Positions 1-9,946 of a DNA stretch of 64,000 nt are shown piece after piece. The notes under the pieces were generated by a model, which had not been told where the DNA came from, searched no databases, and worked only from the letters and a program-made list of their open reading frames with translations. The translations under genes and the position numbers were made by a program. This DNA comes from Streblospio benedicti. Its lineage: Eukaryota; Annelida; Polychaeta; Spionida; Spionidae. The stretch is taken from NCBI GenBank assembly GCA_019095985.1, contig CM032663.1, positions 14,169,330 through 14,233,329 on the forward strand. Direction: 5' to 3'. How positions within the stretch are numbered: position 1 is the stretch's first letter; each line of letters starts with the position of its first letter.

Positions 1-363
1 AATTCACCAGATTCTAGTGACGCCGCTGGCAATGATGATGATTCTCTCTCAAATATCTCTGAGGCGAGAGAAGTAATCGACAGTCCCTACGCCACACCAC
101 GCGGTCCTATAACAGAGGGTGTCAATCTGCCACCAGAGACACTGGACAGATTAGAACTTCGATCGGGATCGGATAAGGCAATGACACCACCAACGGGCTC
201 TGCCGACCAATGACGCCCACGGCCTCCTGACTCGAGGGCAGGTTCTCGAGCAGGTTCAGCAATGTCTCAACGATCAAATCGACCAGGTTCTGAAAGACAT
301 CCTGTTTTGCCGCCTATAGGGACTAACTCTCCTCAGTTGGTAAATCCATTGCCGGAATATTAA
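1..363 (+). CDS. 3'-terminal coding exon of an unidentified gene (partial)
   Basis: Frame 1 is open from the window edge and reads an acidic, Ser/Pro-rich tail to a TAA at 361-363, ending NPLPEY. An in-frame TGA at 211-213 interrupts it after SADQ. The 49 codons beyond it keep a protein-like character, with repeated SRAGSRAGS and a basic RSNRPGSERHP stretch before VLPPIG, so I read the stop as a likely base error (CGA to TGA) or a polymorphism. The alternative is that the protein truly ends at SADQ and the rest is 3' UTR. No domain is recognisable; the upstream exons lie outside the window. The gene converges on MRPS33, and a polyadenylation signal follows at 722-727. Confidence 0.55.
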
Positions 364-721
364 AGCTACTTCTTTGTTTTATATTTGTATATATTTTATC
401 AGGAATAATGTGCGATTGGGCTTGCTGATATGAACATTATAATTTCATTTTGAATTTTCATTTCAGGAATTAAATCTATTACATGTACATTTTACTGTGA
501 TTTTGTTGTTACATATTTAAATGTGTTAGCAAATAACTGTGATAATAGACTATTTTGCATGATTTCAAACGAAATTGCAAAAAAAAAAGTTCAAAACTGT
601 GATTTTTTGCATGTGCTTAAATTTAAAATTAAATCTTTTAAAAATAAGTGGTTGCAGTGTTTTCTACTAATTCCTCATTGAATTGAAATATATGTCCCTT
701 AAAACTTGATAATGTTGTTAA
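364..721 (+). other. Probable 3' UTR of the first gene
   Basis: This AT-rich stretch between the TAA at 361-363 and the AATAAA at 722-727 has no open frame or repeat that I can support. Its position and composition fit a 3' UTR. Confidence 0.4.
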
Positions 722-727
722 AATAAA
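722..727 (+). terminator. Polyadenylation signal AATAAA for the left-edge gene
   Basis: A canonical AATAAA lies about 360 bases after the stop at 361-363. It faces the MRPS33 signal only 23 bases away on the other strand, so the two transcripts probably overlap at their 3' ends. Confidence 0.5.
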
Positions 728-750
728 GAAAAGTATTCATTGTTAAAATG

Positions 751-756
751 TTTATT
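751..756 (-). terminator. Polyadenylation signal AATAAA for MRPS33
   Basis: TTTATT on the plus strand is AATAAA on the minus strand, 16 bases after the MRPS33 stop at 772-774. The resulting 3' UTR would be very short. Confidence 0.5.
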
Positions 757-771
757 ATAATAATTACAGAA

Positions 772-1231
772 TCATTTTCGCTTTTGAGCACGTTTTCCTT
801 CTCCTTTCTTTGGTTTTACTTTCCCACGTAACGCTCGCAGTCTTTTCATTTCATCTTTAAAATCTTGATGTTCATCCCTACAATATAATAAACGTCACGA
901 TTGGTAAATTATGAATTGCTTGATTCCTATTGTGCATAATAATTTTTCAAAATGCTAATTTTAATAAACAAGGTTTAATTTTAAGTCAAAACATTCTGAT
1001 AATTCGTTGTTCATACATACCTAAATAATCCAAAATTTCTAAGATGTCTAAATAGATGAAATAAATCATTGTGTCTAGGATAGTACTCTGTTATTTCTGG
1101 TCGACGGGCAAGTGGCTTTTCAGACATTACTTTCACTACCTTCGTAGATGTGGAATTCGTGGGCGCGCAATTTCTCCAAAGATTCTTGCACTCAGTCTTG
1201 TCATTCGGCGTGCATAATTGGATAATGACAT
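772..1231 (-). CDS. MRPS33: Mitochondrial small ribosomal subunit protein mS33 (frame broken by one base)
   Basis: Two exons on the minus strand, 1231-1021 and 877-772, joined at a GT-AG intron (AG|G, Arg). With the frame restored the product is about 105 residues, the size of animal MRPS33. The N-terminus [16 protein letters not shown] and the C-terminal exon, with [11 protein letters not shown] and the lysine-rich [14 protein letters not shown] tail, match the family very closely. The protein is a component of the mitoribosome small subunit. In exon 1 the frame slips after GEIARP: a G appears to be missing from the GGG at 1161-1163, after which the other frame reads [21 protein letters not shown] as expected. 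Intact splice sites and conserved sequence on both sides favour a consensus error over a pseudogene. A splice acceptor (CAG) directly precedes the ATG, so a 5' UTR intron is likely. Confidence 0.9.
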
Positions 1232-1273
1232 CTGAAGAATAAAAAGAATAAGAAATAAATAGACTTCAGCTTT

Positions 1274-1494
1274 TTAAGTACTTAAGTCCTTTTGATAGTT
1301 TTGGACTGGCTTATATGGCAGCATTTCTTTCGTCCAACACATCTTACCATCTGCTATTTCAATTTTCAAGTTCCCGGCCATTAAGTTTTCTGTGATTGTA
1401 CCAGCCAATATTTTCCTACTTTTCCTTTTTTTACCGCCAAACACTGCTCCTGTGCACATGATCAGCCCATTGGAACCTGTTTTGTGTGGACAGA
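1274..1494 (-). CDS. Possible terminal exon of an unidentified gene
   Basis: The minus strand is open from an acceptor-like TTTTAG near 1495 to a TAA at 1274, about 73 codons, reading CPHKTGSNGLIMCTGAVF and then a basic stretch (GGKKRKSRK) and KMCWTKEMLPYKP. It ends only 43 bases before the MRPS33 ATG on the same strand. It matches no family I know. It could be the last exon of an upstream gene, part of an alternative MRPS33 leader, or a chance open frame. No upstream partner exon was found between 1500 and 3100. Confidence 0.25.
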
Positions 1495-1499
1495 CTAAA

Positions 1500-3134
1500 A
1501 ATCAACCAAACTATTAAATTGCAGTTTTGATGCAGCTATTTAATTTCGCGGATTTGAACATCATAATTTTACAAGAAAATTTCATCATAATTTGGTAATA
1601 AATAAACGAATAGATTATCATTATCAGAGAGTAACAAACTTTTCTGTTTTTATCATGGGACCTAATCCCCAAGTTACGAATGTTCAAAATGATTGGGACA
1701 AGTGTTAGGTGGTCTCAATAATGAGGGTTGGATTTAGTAGTTTTATGAAGGTTTGGCGGTATGTTAATATATACGCAGTGCTACAATATTTTCTGGGGCA
1801 TTATAAGATATATCTTTTTAAAAGTGCACCTTTCTTTAGATTACTTTTAAAACTAGCCTGCAAAAGTGGTAATGTTGACATTTTTATCTGGTCGTAGCAA
1901 TCATCTTACTCATTGGATGTTTTCATATTACAGATTGAATTCAGACAGGTATTGTAGGACTCCATTCAACTGAGTAGTAAAAGACCCCTAAAATATTGAC
2001 ACAATTATTTTTATAATAAATCTAGTCTGAAAAGGGTTGTATATTTTTTTTTCCTCAATACAATAAATCATTAGCTATAAGTAAGCAAAAGTTCATGATG
2101 ATGGTTTAGAAATTTCTTTTTAAGAGGTATTAAAAGCCATTGTAATTTAAAAACACTGTACAATGCAATCCTTTGAATGTTCGGATGTCTGATAGCTAGT
2201 CGATTTACATATACAGTACAGGTCCGCTTATCCGAACCCCTCCGGACATTGATGAGATGTCCGAATTAGCGGGCGTCCGGATATCACAGTAGTAACCCAC
2301 GACTATTCTGATAGACACTTTAAAACACTGATAAACACTGTACAATGCAATCCCTTGAATGTTCGGATGTCTGATAGCTAGTCGATTTACATATATACAT
2401 GTATAAAAGTGGAAATTAATGAATTGGGATGGTTCATAAATAGGTTCTGGAGGACTGGGTTGTCACTATATCATATTAACCTGTAAATAACAAGTAAAAT
2501 AAGCTTATTACAAATACAAATAATTTATTCCTAGAAAATCACAATTTTCTAATGGACGGATAATGACCTACTTGAAGCACAAATTATGATAATACTCTGG
2601 TTCTAAATGAAAGACTTGAACATGTTCTATTCTGAGTCATTGTCAAGTGTGAAACATATTGGCAACCAAGGTATAAAAGTTTTAAACTAAACTCTCATAA
2701 CTTGACTACTACTTCATTTATTGATGACTAACCATCAAAACTGTAAAGAAACATGGTATGTCAGTTAAAAAATAAATAAAAATTGATCAAAGTTCAAAGA
2801 ATAGAATGCTTTATAAAATGCCATAAGAGTTTCTGGGCCAACTTTCCGAATGTCAAAGTTTTTATATTTGACATTCTCAAAAAAACTGCCACTATTATCG
2901 GACATTTTAAAGCCCCACCAAAATTTTGGTGCTTTAATGACGGATTAATTCATACATTATACTGAAGCATAAAACGATACTGATCATATAGCGTTAAATT
3001 GTACAAACTTTTAAAACTGATAATTACCAAATTCTATAACAATACTTTTTTGTACACAATTTACAGTCAGGTTCAATAATTTAACTTAATGACAAGTGCA
3101 ATATAATTTAATGTAGCGTTATGTAACTTTTTTT
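1500..3134. other. AT-rich intergenic DNA without a supported gene
   Basis: Only short open frames occur here (about 60 codons), with no family resemblance. The one clear structure is the direct repeat at 2151-2395. The right end presumably includes the TEX9 3' UTR. Confidence 0.5.
2151..2395. repeat. 62-bp direct repeat flanking a small TIR-bearing insert
   Basis: A segment beginning AAACACTGTACAATGCAATC (2151-2212) recurs almost unchanged at 2333-2395. Between the copies is a short sequence with inverted ends: CAGGTCCGCTTATCCGAAC on the left, and GTCCGAATTAGCGG plus GTCCGGATATC on the right. That pattern resembles non-autonomous pogo/Tigger-type elements. The flanking duplication is far too long to be a target-site duplication, so a local tandem duplication probably also occurred. 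Confidence 0.6.
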
Positions 3135-4522
3135 TCAGTCTTTGCCCCATTCTAGAGCTTTAACAAATTCTTCTTCTGAGAATTGTAGCATTTTAGCAGC
3201 TTCTATGTGCATTCTCTGTCTTTTAAGTATATCGATTAATTTTAACTGCTTTTTAAAACCAGCCAACAATTCATTCTTCTGCTTTTCTAATCTTTTGTTT
3301 TCTGCAAGGAGCTGTTCTACTTTCCGCTTTTCATCAGTTACTTCTTTTTGCGCTTTTGATTTTGACTTTTGCAACTGGTCTTTGAGTTTTTCAATTTCTT
3401 CAAGAGCTCTATTTAAGCGCACTTCTGTCACGCCTTGGTTTGATTCCTGCTTTTTCTGAGCTCTTTTGATACCATTTAATTCTTTATTTGCTGCAGCCAA
3501 CTGATTTTCAAGACTATCTGCTTTTGACTTAGCATCCTCTGACAATTTACGGTATTTTTCCATCTGCTGCTGATGAGTTGTATTTATCCTTGACAATCGA
3601 CTTCTCTCTTCATCTACATCACGTAGTTGTCCTTGAAGCCTGTAAAAATTTTAATAGATAGTAAACAAAATATTTTGATTTGCAAAGTCAATAATCTTGT
3701 TTTCAAGTAGCTTCGATACATCTAGCTGTAGAAAAAATACATTATCTTTATCTGACAAATTGCAACTAACATTTATATTTGAGTAAATGAATGATAAAAA
3801 TCATGACCGCATAAAGAATAAATGAGAAAGGAAGGTAAATAATTGTTAATCAATTTTCTAGGTAAAGTCTTTAAACCTAACCTTGTATTTTCTTCATCTT
3901 TCTTTCCATATTCCTCAGCTAATTTATCCAATTCTTCTTGCATAACTCTTAATTTTGCTCTTAAGAATCTCATTTGGGCTTCTGGTGCCATTTCTGCGGC
4001 AACAGCTGGAATCACGTCGTCATCTTCGTCAGATAATGGTGCATCCCCTTTGTCAAATTTATTTTCTATATTAGATATTGTTGTTTGCAGAGAGAAATCA
4101 GGCACTGCGACATTGCTGGCAGCCTTTCCAATGGAAGACTTTTTTACAGTTGTTTGCTTTGATGCTGTCCCTTTCTTTCCTTTTGCAGACAATCGAGATG
4201 TGTTTGAAACTTTTGATGAAGGTCTGGACGATGAAGGTCTGGATGATGATGGCCTTGCAGATTCTTGCACCACTGGACTCTTGTTTAAATCTGAGCTGTC
4301 CCATTCCTTTAAATAATCATCCATATTGACTCTCTCTAAAAGAGACGGCTGAGTTGAGATAGAATCGTCTTGACCTCTTATCACAGATTCGGCATCTTGA
4401 AGGAGACTTGCCGTTCTAGCTTCTAGCTCATCATTGAGACGCTTGTATTCTTCTTCCTTGCTTTTTAAGTCCAATCCTTTAACATTAGTGTTCTTGGACC
4501 TCGGACGCGATTTATCTGCCAT
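3135..4522 (-). CDS. TEX9: TEX9-like coiled-coil protein
   Basis: Two minus-strand exons, 4522-3882 and 3639-3135, joined at a standard GT-AG intron that completes an Arg codon, encode 381 residues, close to the length of mammalian TEX9. Family-typical blocks are EEEYKRLNDELEARTASLL (residues 23-41), DYLKEWDSSDL (69-79) and the C-terminal run LKRQRMHIEAAKMLQF then EEFVKALEWG before the stop. The region from about residue 185 onward is a long charged heptad-rich coiled coil; the middle is a Ser-rich linker with RPSSSRPSS repeats. TEX9 is expressed in testis and linked to centriolar satellite and ciliary proteins; the molecular role is not settled. The ATG at 4522 follows an in-frame untranslated stretch and aligns with the family's start. 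Exon 2 alone also starts with a usable TTG frame, but splicing gives a continuous product. Confidence 0.95.
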
Positions 4523-6060
4523 TTTTGAAGTTTAAGGATCTGAAATTTACAGATTCCTAATTAGATTTATATAACATTTAAATGGAAGAGAATACTTTTG
4601 CCCAAATCTTTAGATTGTCTAACTTTTCAAAGAAAACGTCATAGAAAGAAAACGAAACTTCAAAAGTGGCAGAAAAATCCAGAGTAGAATTGATGTGTTA
4701 TTTTTTAATGAAAATACAAAAATTAATATTCAGAAAATTTTAAGAAGGTGGACATGCTTTTTTTCCCTCACTATTTGTAGATATAGATGATTGAATATCC
4801 ATTGACAAGTTGACATGAAAAATTTAGGATAATTCGACCAACAAGAAATGAATTAATTTGAAAATATTTCGTATTGGTATACATTGTGTACCCTTATAAG
4901 AAGGACAATTCGTAGTTAGGAAAGAAACAAGCAGTACAGCACTTGACTTATTATTCACACAATACTGTTATACATGGTCGTTTTCCCATGGGCATTGCCT
5001 TTTTCATAATTACATATAACGTATTCATTAATATGTAGCAGTATATCTGAATATCTAGTTACTGCCGAACAGTATGTGGTGAAGTAATTTGAATTGTCAA
5101 AACTTTCTACGCTGTTGTAAATTACGTGCCTCAATCTGAAATATAGCATGTGTCCTACATGTGTGCTATAATTATATATCAAAGATTAAGTTGCGGTGCT
5201 TACGCCGCATATTGGGTATGTTTGCGCATGCCGCACATTTGGGTATCATCCGTATGTCTGGTCATGTCACTGTTCGGTTTTCATATCTGCTGCTTATGAA
5301 ACCCCTCGTATTTACGGTAAGTACGAGTTCACAAGTGGCAAAAATCATCTATCTATCGTACCGTTTCTAACGGTTTTTACTACTCTTGATCTCACTCTTG
5401 CGGTTCGAATGCACCATGAAGCATTGAAGGCGCTGGCACTTCACTTGTCACGATCGAACGACTGAAAAATATAGTTCTTGTTTATTCTTTTTATTAGTCT
5501 CCCTGGTCTGTCAATGATAGATATCCTATCACTGACAGACCGAATATTGTCAGTGGTAGATATCCTATCACTGACAGACCAGGTAGACTAATAAATAAGA
5601 ACTATATTTTCAGTCATTTTTCAGTGACAAGTGCCAGTGTCAGTGATTAAGGCATAATTTCTCTTAAATTTGATCACTTCGTATAAATTTAATACATTAT
5701 ACTGACTGTCCTACAAAAGAGGCATCTATATAACATACATATCTTGATGGAACTATGGTTTACCTTTCTTTTTGGTGTAAGATATATGATAAATAATGTT
5801 CAGGCCATGTATATTCTACGATTTAAAAACAAAATATTAGCCACTTTTCATGGTATGGTATGGTATGGATGCTTTTAGAAATTACTAAACATTTTTTGTC
5901 AAGGACATACTAGCCTAAATGAAAATTGTTTAATAGGTTGAAAAGCATTATTCAATAGAATTAAACATTTAGTGATTAAGAGTAAGGTTCTACTATAACG
6001 CATATATTTATTCTACAAGTACAAAATAATCGTAAAAAAATGTATTTATATTGTCCACCC
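4523..6060. other. Intergenic region between divergent TEX9 and Deltex genes
   Basis: TEX9 (minus) and Deltex (plus) point away from each other, so this stretch should hold both promoters. No gene is visible. It contains the fold-back element at 5432-5638 and otherwise AT-rich unique-looking DNA. Confidence 0.5.
5432..5638. mobile_element. Fold-back (long inverted repeat) element
   Basis: The left half runs CTGGCACTTCACTTGTCAC, then ACTGAAAAATATAGTTCTT and a TTAGTCT...TGGTCTGTCA block. The right half carries the same blocks in reverse complement order (TGACAGACCAGGTAGACTAA, AAGAACTATATTTTCAGT, GTGACAAGTGCCAG). The centre has two copies of GATATCCTATCACTGACAGA. It has no coding capacity. Structure and size fit a fold-back MITE. 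Confidence 0.8.
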
Positions 6061-6062
6061 TT

Positions 6063-6212
6063 GAGGCTCAGTTGGCTACCTACATGCCTAGCCCGCCTCT
6101 GGAGAGGTACATGTACAAACACCACGTGGCTTCCCATTCACGCGTTGCCTTATAAGAGGAGGCCAGTTCTGGCTTACTTGTGAATTACAGATCCAGATCC
6201 AGATCCAGACCA
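6063..6212 (+). mobile_element. SINE fragment (3' body and hexamer tail)
   Basis: GAGGCTCAGTTGGCT, GCCTCTGGAG and ACCACGTGG match the 3' body of the fuller copy at 14434-14868. It ends in a repeated GATCCA tail at about 6190-6208. It lies about 150 bases upstream of the Deltex ATG. Confidence 0.65.
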
Positions 6213-6363
6213 TTGCTTGTTTATCCCTGCCAAACTATGTTTAAACAAATCAGTCGTTACAGAGATATCTACACATCTGTACATTTTCAGTCTCTGTTTT
6301 GACTGGATATGTTTATATATTTTTATTTTTAATCGAGACTCTTTGCTATCGGTCAATTGAAGA

Positions 6364-9300
6364 ATGGCTAATATACAAGACAAAATAATTGTTTGGGAAT
6401 GGCATGTTGCGGACATAGATAGATACCGCCCTTATGAAGCGTTTGTGTCCAATTTTATTGAGGACTATGCAAAAAAGTATGAAAATGACAAAACAAAACA
6501 CGTGATTGATCTGAAATCCGTAGACCCCATGTTCTTTGCAAATCATGAAGTAGACCTGCAAAACATGGTTCAGACAAATAGATTAACAGGTAGGTTGTAG
6601 AATAACATTATATAATCAGTTCATATAAAACTGATGTGCCCGCGTACTACGTAAACGTCCGAAGAGANNNNNNNNNNNNNNNNNNNNNNNNNNNNNNNNN
6701 NNNNNNNNNNNNNNNNNNNNNNNNNNNNNNNNNNNNNNNNNNNNNNNNNNNNNNNNNNNNNNNNNNNAGATCTAGTATTGTAACTTGAGTTTCTATATAT
6801 TAAGTATTTTTAGATTGAAGTCACAGTGATTGTTTATATAGGATTTGAAAGTGTCCCAACCCGTATTACATTATCAAAACTTCTTGCAATCATTGAAGTT
6901 TCTAAGAGGTTTCCCTTGTAGCCACGCATCCCTCTGCACGTAAAAGAACTCACCTAGTTTGAAAACTATTGAACTCTCTCCTGGAGGAGATAATCCAGTC
7001 TGAGACCGTCGATCAGTTCAGGCTGCAATCGACCGTCCGCGCATGCAGCAGTAGAGTGCACATCCCCGCTGCCATTGCGCCTGTTCAGGACCTCAAGCAG
7101 CGAGATACTTATACAGATACAGAGAGATACAGAAACCATCACAGATTCCCTATGTCCAACGAAAGGATATAAATAGTAGAGCAGGTGTTCCAGTTATGGC
7201 ACATCGTACGTAGGGTTGATTATTACGTATATCTCCCCGGGAATACACACGTTTGACGTAATAACATAATGTAGTCAGAGATAACAATCTAGAGATTAAT
7301 TGGCAATATGTTTACTTAATGAAACAATAAGTTTTAATATAGATATTTGCTGATGAACATTAGTAACACCGTTGGAGTGTGATGCCCCAACCTGGGGCCG
7401 TGCCGACTATCAGCCAGATCCAGAACTATTAATTCAGACAAACTGTTAAGCGTTTGCAATCGCATAGAAATTTTACAGTACTCACAACTGCACCTCGTGA
7501 CCTGCCCATAACTTAACTAGGGCAATGTTTTAAACTTCGAACTAAACAGGTGGAAACGATTACCAAAGCAAAACTAAGAAATTATAGTACTTATGTAACA
7601 AAGTTAGTACTCTAGTATTGTGAAATAGAGAACATAGATTATATTTTGATAATCTTGTAAAATATTTCATATATTTCTTTTATTTATTAACAAAATTACA
7701 TAAGAATTGCGATGGGATTGCAAACTGCCCATAACTGGAATACTTTCTCTATAGACATTGAATTCCTGTGTAGTGAATCCTCATCAGGGCTCATGCTGGG
7801 TCACAATTTGTAGAAAAAACGATACTTGTATCTTGAAAAATATTCCAGCTCTAACTATGATTTACATGTCCAAATCAACAAACTTCATGTAAATTCAATT
7901 GAAACTGATGTCGGGGTGATAGAATAAGTGCCCATTGGACAAGTTATTAAAAAAAATTACCCGTCCTCATGTCTTTGACGATATAGGATGGGTAATTATC
8001 CATGGCCCTGTATGCCATGTTTGGAATATGTCTACAAAGTGTTTATTACAAAAGTTAAACTATCAGAATTGCATATGCAACCACTTTATGTTTTATTCTC
8101 TTGAGCTCAAAACGATTTCTAATATATGGATGTTATTTTCTTGTCAAACAAGATACTTGTCACTATTACCGGGGTAAAATGCAATCTTCAATAATTCTGT
8201 AGTGATTTTTTAAAAGTTGATAAAACAATCTTAATCATCTCATTGTTTATGGTATTTCAGTTGTTATGAAAATACTCCTTGAAACTTATCACACACAGCT
8301 AAAATTATTTATTTTTGTCTTCTAATTTAAACTTACAGCAAGTTATAAATGTTGTTCTGTTTATAATATATGCTTGTAGACAAATTTTAACATTCATTTC
8401 CAATATTACAGGTAATAAGCGTTTGGTGAGAAGGAGTGTGTACTCAGGAACAAGCACTGCAGCCCGAGGGATAGAATGGCATTGGAGCAATGACCAGTTT
8501 GAGTGGGAGGTTTATGATATTCAAGTTGCCTCTATCATCGAAAGAGCTTTCCAAAAGGGCAAACAAGACATCGATCTGCAACATACTAAATGTCGATTTC
8601 CCTATACAATTGATTTCACTCAAATGATGCAAATAAGGAATGGTACGGGATATCTACGACGTATTGAACGAGTTCAAGTTCAGACAGAAAAATATAGACA
8701 TTTAAATTGTGTACCATCCAACTCAAGACATGCAACACAGAGTACTAGCAATCCATCTGCTGCTTATACAATTTCCTCAAGCAACACTGCAAGTGCAATT
8801 TTCCCAGCCAACTCTGCTAATGCAATTTCTTCAAGCAACACTGGCACTGCAAGTGCAATTTTCTCAACTAGCTCTACTCATGCAATTTCCTCAAGGAATA
8901 CTCCAAGAGCAATTTTTTCGACCAGCGCTGCTAATGCAATGGCTTCAGGCAATACAACCATGAGTCAGTATTTAACGAACAGTATTCAGCTTGCAATGTC
9001 AAACACCGCCAATAGTACAGGTTCTGGCTATTCTGCAGGAAGATCGTTATATGTCCTAAATCCTATGACTGGAATTACTATGCATTCCCCATTTTCGTCT
9101 TCAATGCCTCCACTTTTTGCTCCTATTGCATCCTCAAAACCATTTGGTTCTACAAGACAAACCACACTGCCAATGATAGGTTACAATTTAGTGAGTAATT
9201 TCGATATGTACGCAAAGCTTGATATTGGTCCTGCAGCTGGTGCTTCTGAAGATAGCGATCACATCCGGGGACTTCTGAAGAAAATATCAACAGGCCTTGG

Positions 9301-9946
9301 ACAACCTCCAGATGACGAGTGTACAATTTGCATGCTCACATTGAAGGAGGACTCGCCATACAACACAGGTGATGGGACAGATACTCGAATGGAGCTGAAC
9401 AAATGTAAGCATAGTTTTCATCAAGAGTGTTTAATACAGCTTGTTAAAAATTCTGATTGGAAAAATAATTGCCTCAAATGTCCTACGTGTAAAACAATAT
9501 ATGGGACTGCAACGGGGGTTTGTCCTCCAGGAACAATGTATTACTGGTCAAATCTCTCTGATGTGTTGGGGTATGATGGCTGTGGTTCCATTCAAATTCA
9601 GTATGATATCAAGCCAGGCATTCAAACAAAGAGACATCCAAATCCTGGTGCACCTTTCACCGCACACAATTTCCCGAGGTCCGGATATTTACCACATACT
9701 GAAAAGGGACGACTTGTGTTGCAACTTCTTATTGTTGCTTGGAAAAGGAAATTGACATTTACAATTGGCACTTCTGTTACTACGGGAAGAAGCAATTGCG
9801 TTGTTTGGAATGAAATCCATCACAAAACATCACCAACAAATAACAGTGCACATGGTTATCCTGATGCAAAGTACCTAGACAATGTCTTGGCTGAATTAGA
9901 AAACCATGGAATTACTCTTTCTGATGCAAATGACATAGTGTTATAA
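6364..9946 (+). CDS. DTX: Deltex E3 ubiquitin ligase (WWE-WWE-RING-Deltex C-terminal domain)
   Basis: Two exons, 6364-6589 and 8412-9946, join in frame (G|GT, Gly76) to give 586 residues, close to human DTX1. Exon 1 encodes the first WWE domain (about residues 8-75; VWEWHVADIDRYRPYE). Exon 2 starts with the second WWE (about 90-165; IEWHWSNDQFEWEVYD), which in this family binds Notch ankyrin repeats or ADP-ribose. A RING-H2 finger follows at 379-435 (CTIC, CKHSFHQEC, CPTC), then the Deltex C-terminal domain (about 440-580; GIQTKRHPNPG, YLPHTEKGR, NEIHHKTS). Deltex proteins ubiquitinate Notch-pathway and ADP-ribosylated substrates. Instead of the usual proline-rich linker there is a Ser/Ala/Thr-rich linker with internal repeats at about 191-254. 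The ATG context is good (AAGAATGG). The intron contains a 100-N gap. Confidence 0.95.
6668..6767. other. Assembly gap (100 N)
   Basis: A run of exactly 100 N inside the Deltex intron, the usual placeholder for a gap of unknown size. Confidence 1.
6885..7140 (+). mobile_element. SINE fragment in the Deltex intron
   Basis: CCCTCTGCACGTAAAAGAAC followed by TCACCTAGTTTGAAAACTAT matches the central body of the SINE at 14434-14868. The segment ends in an irregular tail of GATACAGA-like units near 7100-7130. The right half diverges from the other copies, so the end is uncertain. Confidence 0.5.
8757..8945 (+). repeat. In-frame coding tandem repeat in Deltex
   Basis: About three degenerate units of roughly 60 bases, each containing GCAATTT(C/T)(C/T)TCAA and coding for variations on NAISSSNTASAIFSTS. 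They form the linker between the second WWE and the RING finger. Length remains a multiple of three, so the frame is kept. Confidence 0.75.

Noticed and set aside
3843-4316. 157-codon plus-strand frame
   Set aside because: It is antisense to TEX9 exon 1, whose minus-strand product has clear family matches.
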